From NCBI GenBank assembly GCA_019925795.1, contig CM034298.1, forward strand, positions 54,090,365 through 54,154,364: a stretch of DNA of 64,000 nt. The letters run 5' to 3'. The position numbers and the translations under genes are program-made. Under the pieces are notes generated by a model, which made no database searches, had not been told where the DNA came from, and saw only the letters and a program-made list of their open reading frames with translations. Source of the DNA: Dendrobium chrysotoxum. Taxonomy: Eukaryota; Streptophyta; Magnoliopsida; Asparagales; Orchidaceae. Shown piece by piece: positions 45,930 to 55,500 of the stretch; the stretch's first letter is position 1; every line of letters starts with the position of its first letter.

Positions 45930-46345
45930 TACTGTCTTTCGATTATGATTCTCCGACCACTATCATTTGACTACAATCCTTTGACCTTATCACTTGACTA
46001 TGATTCTTCGACCAGCATTGCTCGATTATGGACCTCTAACTACTATCTCTCGACTTTAGTTATCCAACCACTATCATCCGAGTACGATCCCCCAATCATT
46101 ATTTCCCGATAATATACTCAAACCACTATCTCAATTGCGGTCCTTCGATCACCATCGCTTGGCTATTGTCCTCCAATCGCCTTCTCCCGATTACAATCCT
46201 TTGATAAGCTCGCCTAACTGCAATCCTTTGATCACTATCACCCTCCTACGATCCTCCGACCATCGTCACTCAACTACGGCCCTCCATGTACTATTAACCC
46301 TATTACAATCGAAACCCACTGACTTCATTACCCGTTGCCACCAAT
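45930..46345. repeat. Degenerate minisatellite (complement-like to the 17.6-18.1 kb array)
   Basis: Units such as CGACTATGATTCTTCGACCA and TCCTCCGACCATCGTCACTC repeat every ~25-35 bases. On the minus strand they resemble the GGTCGxAGAxxCGTAGTCGxG wording of the 90-bp array. Frames open through it are repeat artefacts. Confidence 0.6.
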
Positions 46346-48427
46346 AGTTTTAATGCACACAATTGTCTACAAGGTTAATGCATGTCGTTGATACAAAATT
46401 CGAATCTCATCGTAAACACTAAGATTTAGTGCTACACTTATTAGTCATTATTCTCTTCTCCTCAAAAGATAATGATTGAATATACAATAAGCAATTACTT
46501 GAACATAGTTATCGAGTCAGTTGTCTTTTCCAACTTTCATCATGAGATTCATTTCATATTACTTATATCTTCCACACTGTACAATGATTTTGAAAGCTTT
46601 CTAATATCTCATGCAACTCATTTTTTATTTATGTTGAAACATCTTATAATATTAAGATGTTAAAGCCCTCTCTATGGTCATGAATTTTCAGGCAATCATT
46701 GATTGAATGTACATATTATTAATATTATTTGTATCAAATCTCATGTATTAACCTTTTTGTTCAACATATACATTCATTATCTTTGCTTTAAAACTATTTT
46801 TTCTCTACATGCAATAATTACTTAGTGTTTGATTAAAATATAGTTTTGAAAAAGATTTAATTTTCTTTGAGAAAGTTTAATTTTGAAATTGAACATGTCA
46901 TTATGAATAATATATCACATTGAGAGGTGAACCTATCATTCCCTAATAGGTTCAAATTACAAAACTTTGAATTCATCTTGATTATCGTAGTTAAACTCAA
47001 GAAAAACAACATATGATCTCGGAGAATCAAAATGATGTTTGATCAAATATTTAACTGTAATAATCTAGATAATATATCATTAATTTTGTAATCAAAATTA
47101 TAATAATAGAACAATATATCTTCCTGGATAAATAGGATATCACTTATTATTAATCATTTGAAAATGACGATAATGATCGTCAGGTTTGATTTTCCCAAAT
47201 AGAATTAATTGAAGTTTTAAAAAGTTTGATTTTGAAAAATTCAATCTGGGTTTCTAAATCTCCTACGAGCTCAAGCCCTCATAGTTAATTACATCATAGG
47301 GAAATCAGGGTTTCCTTCGAATACTCTCGATTAAAATAGCGATATAAATTTTATTTAGATTTTCAAAGCTTGATATCAAATATGGTAAGGATTGGAAACT
47401 CAACAGGGATTGGGTCAAATTTGATCACTTATTTCTTGAGTCAAAGAAAGAAGGGTAAGAGGCACTTGGGATTCTGAAATAATTTAGAAATGACTTGAAT
47501 CTATCCTAAGTGTTGGACTTAAATTTGATTGAAAGATATTTAAGTTTGAATGGTTAATTTTACTTGAAAATTGGGATTCAATTTCTAAAGGTTGATGTCT
47601 TATAGCCTAAGCTTGCCTCAGAACCTAAGTCTAAGTTGGGTACTGAATATCAGTGACCCGAACCTAGCTAATGCAATGCAGGATTTGGACTTGCCCCCGG
47701 CCTGGATTGGGGAGGCAGCTAAACCACGTAAACGCTTTAAAACCATATTTCTAGTCACTTATGAAAGAGTGGGTAGGGATGTTATATTAAGTTGAGTTTA
47801 AGGGAAGCGGGGCTGACATCTAGAGCAGATTCCTAATTGGTCCCTTAACATATATTGGGTATTTGATGCCTAAGTAAATGCAATTAAAGTTTTAGACACT
47901 TTTAAATTTATATTTAATACAATGCATGTTAGTTGACTCGAATGCTTAAATCAAATATGAAGCTGTTTTTAAATAATGCTTAAAAATAAATTTTATCCTA
48001 AAGTGCAATGACTCCCCTCGATAGATCTGCACCCTCATAAGCTAGGTGACTTGCCAGAATCCGAAGTCGGGGAGGTGCCTAACAAATGGAAAGAAAATGC
48101 ATCAAAAATGCAATGAGAACTCCCAGCGGTCCCGTGCTTACTTCTTAAAGCGTTAAAGTTTCTATTCTTAAAGCATTAAAGTTTCTATGTGAGCTTAAAT
48201 ATTTTAAATTTAATTCAAGTATAAAAAGTTTATTCGTACCCTCACAAGTCTCCGATCGGGTTCCAAGCTAAAATAAAATACGACCTGTAAGATTGCAAAA
48301 AAAACTAAGAAAAGTAAGCAAATCCTAATCATAATCAATATCAATCAATCATTAAATTAAATTAATTAAATTAAAATTCAAATTGAAAGTCCATGTGACA
48401 AATGCCACTTAATTATACAACCTAGGG
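46346..48427. other. Gene-free flank of the Tat retrotransposon
   Basis: No gene recognised. 47990-48130 and 47640-47730 contain moderately GC-rich phrases (CGAAGTCGGGGAGGTGCC, TTGCCCCCGGCCTGG) of the style seen in large Tat-type LTRs. The young element may have inserted into remains of an older relative; this is an inference. Confidence 0.4.
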
Positions 48428-48599
48428 TGTTGACAAAAAAAAAAAAAAAAGAAACGGAACAAAAGAAAATCAAACCGAAGCATCTCTTCGCTGCCTCCGC
48501 CGGTCCCACTTCGCCAAATCCGTATCTCTTCGGCACAGTAACCGTCTACCGATGATCCGAAATGATAAAAGGAAGGAATTCGGGGAAAAAAAAAAGAAG

Positions 48600-49030
48600 A
48601 AGAAACTTACGCCCGCACGCGCCCGCTGCTTCGGCTCCTTGCGGTTCGACTTCGTTGCTTGGCAGAGCGTCTAGGGCTCGCCCTTCATCTTCTATTTTCG
48701 ACGTTGTTGTTCGGCCTCATTGCTTTGCAGGAGGCGGAGAGCTTGCCCGAGTCGCTTCTTTCGCTCCTTCGTTGCCGCCCGACGTTGCTCCCTCGGCGCC
48801 TTCGCTGCAGTCCGACTTTGCTTCGCAGGAGAAGTAGAGATTGCACGCGTTGTTCCTGCGGCTCCCCCGTTGCTGTTCGCCTTCGTCCTTCACAGGGGGT
48901 GCGGAGATCGCATGAGTGCTCTTCGACTCCTTCGTTGCTGCCCGACTTCATTGCTTTGCAAGAGGTAGAGATTGCACGAGCGGCTTCTTTGGCTCCTTTA
49001 TTACTGTTCGACTTCACTCCTCTGCCGAAT
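48600..49030 (+). repeat. GC-rich degenerate tandem repeats in the left LTR
   Basis: Units of 60-100 bases share the word order GCTTCTTxxGCTCCTTCGTTGC, then CGACTTCxTTGCTTTGCAxGAGG and GGAGATTGCACG. The repeat keeps long frames open on both strands. The counterpart in the right LTR is 62415-62845. No known protein is encoded. Confidence 0.7.
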
Positions 49031-49245
49031 CCACTGCCGAACCCTGGCCAAACCCAACCCATACCCGATCGAACTCCTTCTTCGAGCCAATTTTTTTTAT
49101 ATTATATATTGTATATTATAATATGATAATATAATGACATATATTATATTATAATATATTATATAATATTAAAAATATATAATGTTATATTAAAAAATAT
49201 ATATATATGAAAAAAATAAAAATCATGATTTTTTCAAACATGTGT

Positions 49246-49475
49246 CGAAGACCTCGTGCCGTTGTACCTCAGGTCCGGCCGGGATGGTTTGGAAGTGAAG
49301 ACCCGTGCCGTGATCTTAGATCCGGGCGGATGGTTTAAAATTTGAAGACCCGCGCCGTGATCTTAGATCCGGGCGGATGGTTTTGAATTCGAAGACCCCA
49401 CGCAGTCGATCTTAGATCCTGGTGGGATGGTTTTGATTCGAAGACCCTACGCCGTTGACCTTAGGTCCGGGTAGG
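49246..49475 (+). repeat. Five tandem 47-50-bp units in the left LTR
   Basis: GAAGACC starts recur at about 49246, 49297, 49344, 49391 and 49439. Each is followed by CGTGCCGTGATCTTAG and ATCCGGGCGGATGGTTT variants. The right LTR repeats the same array from about 63064. Confidence 0.88.
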
Positions 49476-50929
49476 AAGAAATTAGGGCAAAAGCCCTCTC
49501 TTACCTCCCGGCGCTGGGGAGGGGACGCCGGGAGGCTGCCGAAATTTCCTAGAAATTACAAAACCTGTTTGGAACAATTGGAGAGCAAGTGAATTTTAAT
49601 TAGTCAGCCTCAATGAAAATTAATTAATGAAATTTAATTAATTACAAGACTTGAGTGATTAAACTAATTAAATTAAAATTAATTGAAATTTGTTAATTAA
49701 AATTGATTAGCAAATTCAATTGGTTAATTAATTATCCTCAAGCAATTCAGATCCTTAAGCAGTTCAAAATCAAGGAATAGTTGAAATTTGAAATCAAAGA
49801 GTAGTTAAAAATATCCTACTGACATGGATGACATGAAAATACACTGCGAAAAGATCCTACTAAGGGATATAATAAGGAATGTTCTCCCATTTATTTTTAT
49901 ACTGCTCGTCGTTCTCCCAAAAGCCATCAATATAAGTGAAAACTTGTTTAATATCATCCCAATCAAAAGACTATTTTCGAGATGCCTCAAGTATCTCTAA
50001 ATGATATTGTCTCAAATATCTTCAAATAAGACGTCTCTTTAAAAGATTCTATCGCAAGTTAAATTTGAGTGGAAGACTTTGAATTGTTTTAGCATTTCAA
50101 ATGTTATTACTCTTGAAATATTAGAGATCTCTAACTGTTAAAACATCACTTCTCTTTCTATAATTAATGAGATAGCAAAACTTGCAACGAGTCGTTTCAT
50201 TAATTGATTAATTAATTGTTTGAGAGCATGTTTTAAATATGAGAATTTTAAAATATGAAAATATATTTTGAGAGCAGTTTAAAATTTGAGAATTTTAAAA
50301 ATGTGAGAGCAATTTGAAATTTGAGTTAAAATTCGAGAGTATTTTAAATTGATTAACTGGAGCAATTAAAACAAAATCAAATCAAATAAAATTTAAAGAA
50401 TGTTCACACTAATGGACTCTGTACAACTCACACTAAAACTCAAACTCCTAAGAAAGCTAACCAAAACACAAAACTGAAAGAAAGTCTCCAAAAATCCTAA
50501 TCTAAACCCTGCCCCTGGTGGGCTACGGTCCCAGCTCCTGGTAAAGCTCCTAGCAAGCTATAATCCCTGCAACTGCATCACCCCTGGCTGCAGGTTCTTG
50601 CTACTGTAATTACTTGCTACGAACTCTGGATCAGCACGTATCTGCACACAAAACAAACAAATATTAGTACATCATAAATAGAAATCATTAAAATGCTGGA
50701 TAATGATAAATCTAACTGCTAGTAAAACAAAAGTACTGAGGAGCAAGAAAAGCTAAGTACTGGAAAAACTAGTAGAGTCACAGTATAGTAGGGAAAAGAC
50801 TACGAGCACAAAAATAACTAAAACATTGACGCAAGTGTCAAAACCTCGAAGTGTCAAAATCACAAACTCAAACCAACTCAAACAACTGGTCTCAACTCAA
50901 CAAACATACAATCAAAAATCCCTTGGGCA

Positions 50930-51870
50930 GCCTTGTTTATAAGAACTTGGTTGTAAGACCCACTACCCGGCAGTTTTCATAGGAAAGACGTAAGCCCGAC
51001 CCTAGGGGAAAGTTTTTTAGGTAAAATCAACCTAAAACCCAAACCCCAAATTAAAACATCCGGCAACTCCTAATAGAAGTCGTAAGTCCGATCTCTGAGA
51101 GAAATGTTTAGGCAATAACACAACCCTAGACCCCTCACTCGGGCATCCAAGTCTATAGAGCTTGGCCGTAAGACCCACAACTCGGGCTACTTAGCCTACA
51201 GGGCTAGGTCATAAGACCCATCATTAGGCAACTTCTTAGGAAGCCATAAGACCACCCAACCAAAATCTTTGGGCTACTTTCTAATGAAAGCCATAAGTCC
51301 CTACCCAAATCTAGCAATACGGACATCTCTTGCTTTAAAAGAGAATGTCATCTTTAAATAATGCTTTAAAATATAGTAATTACAATACTGATCCTATGTT
51401 GAAAGCATGTGGAATTCCCAATATTTTCTACAAAATATATAAATCACTTGGGCATCCTAGTCTATAGGATTAGGTTGTAAGACCCGCTATCGGGCAACTT
51501 CTAAGTGAAGTCGTAAGACCCACTTTTTAGGAAAATTACTAAATAAATTGTAATTGATCCTAAACTCCAAATAATCCAATTCAAAACACTGGGCATCTTA
51601 GTCTAAATGATTAAGTTATAAGACCCATTTTTCCAGGCAATTTCCTAAGGGAAATCATAAGACCTACCCAAATAACTAAACCCCTGGGCAGCCTTGCTGT
51701 AGAGTTAGGTTGTAAGCCCCACCTTTGGGCAACTCATAAATAGAGCAGTAAGCCCCATTTCAAATCAAATATCCGGGCTACTTTCTATGAAAGTTGTAAG
51801 TCCCGACCAAAATTTAATTTCTGTGTAACTTCTAAACGAAGTTATAAATTCTCAAATTCAATCAACTTCT
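50930..51870 (+). repeat. Degenerate repeat array in the left LTR
   Basis: A dozen or more copies of a loose unit built on GGGCAACTTCTAAxxGAAGxC and GTAAGACCCAC, spaced about 35-70 bases. Its counterpart in the right LTR lies outside the window. Confidence 0.7.
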
Positions 51871-52340
51871 GGGTGTTCTAACAGATGTAAACCCCAAAAC
51901 CTAAATAAAAGTAAAACACAAACCTAACCACCTCAATCTACTCGGGATCCCTGAGAGGAGGCAACCCATGGCTGCTAATCAGATTCCCTGGACATTACGG
52001 TCAATGATTGTAATGTTGGTAGACTGAGACCTATGGTATACCCGGGACGACGGAACCATGGGATCTTGATCGGGTTTACCTCCATTTTTTTTCATAATTG
52101 AGACTAATCACCTAAAATTTATTCATCCTTAATCGAGAGTTCTCTCTTACGTGTTAAGAGAGGTAATTAACTATGAGTACTTGTGCTCATGGGAAGTAAG
52201 GACTCCAGATCTATTTAAACCCTGACATCACCTTCAGGGGAAATCTGGTTAATTCTAATCTGACTTAAGGGAAATGGAATCCAATAGCTGCGAAGTGGGA
52301 TTCACGCATTCGTGCCATTTTTCTTGAGCCAACAGATTTC

Positions 52341-52359
52341 TGGCGACTCCGCTGGGGAT
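52341..52359 (+). other. Primer binding site (tRNA-Arg type)
   Basis: TGGCGACTCCGCTGGGGAT, six bases after the LTR end, is complementary to the 3' end of a plant tRNA-Arg (…CCCCAGTGGAGTCG plus CCA) except for one G:T-type position. Ogre and other Tat elements use the same primer (family knowledge). Confidence 0.8.
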
Positions 52360-52521
52360 TACTTCTCTCTCCATCTTTGGATGAAAAGAAAATATTTAGT
52401 CTTAAAATACTAAATATCTAAAACGAATATGGATGTTATTTTATCATAAATTCGTGTTTTCTTTTCCAGCAGAATTCAGGTTGACTCTAATCCCTGCAAG
52501 TTCTGTTGGCAGGTTGATAAT

Positions 52522-55500
52522 ATGACGCCTGTGAAGTCTTTCATGACTGTGAACCTGGGTGAGGGAGCTAGAGTACAGTTCCCTCAAGCTGTTCTGAACA
52601 CAGGATATGCTGGAGCAACCATTCAGTTTGGAACCATTTCCGAAGTCATGCAGTTCCAGCAGTTCCTTCCTGAGAATGTTGTTAGCGTACCTACTGTCAA
52701 AGGTGTCACTAAAAAGCCTATCACTGAAGCTGTTGATGAGAAGGCTCCCAAGAGGGCCTCTGTATTTTCAAGGCTCTCCATGGCATCTGCTACTGCCCCG
52801 ACTGTTCAAAAGAAAATTTCTGATCCTAAGCTGCAATCTGTTGCCGTTAATACAACTAGTCGGAACATAATCCAGGAGGAAGTGCCTGAAGAATACATTA
52901 TTGAAGTTCCTGATGCAAGTACTAAGCTTTCCAGGAAAGCCAGAAGGAAGGCCAATGCTCGCTTGCGAGCTAATGGCTTGATGTCCAATACACCTCAAGA
53001 ATCATCGCCGCAGTTGGAGGCGAATGTACCCACAAATAATGGTTTTGAACCATTAAAGTGGGTCAAGAGAAATAATGACAAGGGTCAATTGAAGAAGTCT
53101 TTCTGGGAGACTTCGCGTCAGCAGCCACAACTGCCAAAGAAGGAAGAATCTGCCTCTTCCAAGATATATAAAATACTAAAGGCTGTTAAAGATAAAAATC
53201 TGCAACGAAGACTGAGGAAATCCTTCACCAAAGCTATTTCCTCGAATGCTGCTCATCCTCAGTATAACAAATTTTCATCAAAATCTTATAGAGAGGAGTT
53301 TAAACGTCCTCCCTACTACCGAGACCCAAGAAATTTCTGTCCTAATATGGGCCGATACCCATATTACGGAAGAAAAGAGTTGGGAGAGCCTTCTGTTAAT
53401 ATACATGCAAGAGGTTATAATAGAAGATACGATAAACAAAGGCCCCAACAATGGCATCATGGATCTAATTATTCAAAAGTACATGCTAATGCTGGTGGTC
53501 ATCAGTATGTGACTACGAAAAGACAACAAATTTGGGTTCCAAAAAGACCTAAGTATCCTGAAGCTCAGAAAGAGGTCCATCATAAGGAAATCTACAAAGG
53601 ACGACTTAAATCTCAGGTCCAAAGGTTATCCCCTAATAAGGAAACTTCTGTTGACATGATTACTCCAGAAAAGGAAGAATATGTTGTCTACAATGAATCC
53701 CCCGACTCTCCAGTCATACATTGGAAGCGGCGGTCCCAACTTGGAGACGATCATGAGTTGGATGAGAATGATGACTTCTGTGATGATGATGAAGAAGTAG
53801 AGGGGTGTATTGGTCCCATGGACATTGAAGTTGTCCGGATGGTTGATCATATACCTGATCGATTTAATCAGCGTTATACTCGTAGAAATGCAGCGTTCAA
53901 TCTGCAGAATGAAGAACAACTACGAGATGACCAAGAACAAGCAGCAGCCGTGAATAGAACTCCACAACCAGAAGAAGTTGAGAAGGAAGAAGCTGAAGAA
54001 GTTGTAAAAAGATTGCAATTGGAAATGCAATCTATGCAACAAAAGAAAGATCAAGAAATCTATCACTTGAATGCTCGTCTTGACGAGATGAGTAATATGA
54101 TGAAACAGTTGTTTGGACAGCTTGGTATGATGGCTACAACAAGTCAACCACCTATAGCAAATTCTCAAGGGAATGTTCAAACTACTCCTGATGTACCAGA
54201 TACTTCTGACAGAAAACTAGAAGAGCTACAGGAGCCGATTCTGATAGCTTCTAAAGAAGATGAAGTGGTCAGCAAATCCCAAATTGAAAATCTCATCAGT
54301 CAAAAGGTTAAAGCAGCTATTGCTTCTGAAGCTGCCGATGCATTAGTAGAAAAAGGTCGTCCATATCCGGCTGAATATGATCAAGAGAAGTATCCAAAGG
54401 GATATGTTGTGCCAAAATTCAATTTATTTGATGGTACTGCAAATCCTCGTCAGCATATGGCGCAATTCAAAGCTACCTGTGGAAATACAGGAGGCAATGA
54501 TGCTCTGTTACTACGACAATTTGTCAGTAGTTTAACAGGTACAGCTTTTGAATGGTATGCTGAGTTACCCAACGACTCAGTAAGAACATTCGCCGAATTA
54601 GAGACAATGTTCATTAAAAGATTCGCTAGTGCAACGAAGAAGGTGACTATTGCTGACCTTGCTCTTGAGAAAAGGAAAAGAGAGGAATCAGTCACCAAGT
54701 ATATAACCAGGTGGAGAAATCTCAGCATGAAATGTGAGCAACAACTCACTGAAAAGCATGCTGTTGAGATATTGATGGGGAATATAGATGATCATATGGC
54801 TCCATATCTGGCTATGGCTACAATCAATACTTTTCAAGAATTACTGGATCGTGTTGCTAAATTCGAAAGGTTACCCAGGCCTAGAAGTGCCGGCTTCAAC
54901 TATAACAGCAATCCACCAGGGAAGGGAAAACAAGTCAAGACCTTTGATCCGAAAAGAAGTGAGGTGAATGCTACATTCCCATCTTCTTCGGATAAGAAAG
55001 AAAAAGAAATTTCAATGAATCCACTGAAGATGCCACAACAAACTAAAGAAAGGCAAAGGCCTCCTACTTTGCAGGAGAAAATTAACAAGTCGTATTCTTT
55101 CAAAAAAGAATGTACGGGAAAGATTTTTAGGCATGCACTAAAGATCGGCCTTCAATTGCCAGAATCCCGCCGACCAGAACAGGCTGGTATGACTGATGAT
55201 CCGAACTACTGTCCGTATCATAGGATCATAAGTCACCCAATCGAAGATTGCTTCATCTTCAAAGATTGGGTCGAAAGGAATTATCAGAGCGGTGAACTTA
55301 CACTTTCTAATAGTGTTCTTGTCAATCCCAAGAGGGAGAAAACCAATGTTATCTCCTCTATACCCTGTCAGAACACAGAGGATCAGAAAGGAAAAGCACC
55401 CGAGGAAGATGAAGGTGGTTGGGAGACCTTTATCTCAAAGAAAACTAAACAAATGATGAATGTCCTTCTGGCCATTGAAGGCATTTGTCGGAAAAGTACG

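Larger units (their letters stand above)
48428..52334 (+). repeat. Left LTR (3.9 kb) of the Tat element
   Basis: Begins TGTTGAC and ends GCCAACA, an inverted terminal pair with one mismatch. The start is fixed by comparison with the right LTR (TGTTAAC at 62249), the end by the primer site six bases further on. Contents: an A-run, a GC-rich block with short repeats (48600-49030), an AT-only stretch (49090-49210), a 47-50-bp tandem array (49246-49475), AT-rich sequence, and a long array of GTAAGACCC words (50930-51870). Confidence 0.88.

Noticed and set aside
49805..49990. 61-codon minus-strand frame, repeated at 63621-63806
   Set aside because: The repetition is due to the two LTRs; no domain and no start context.
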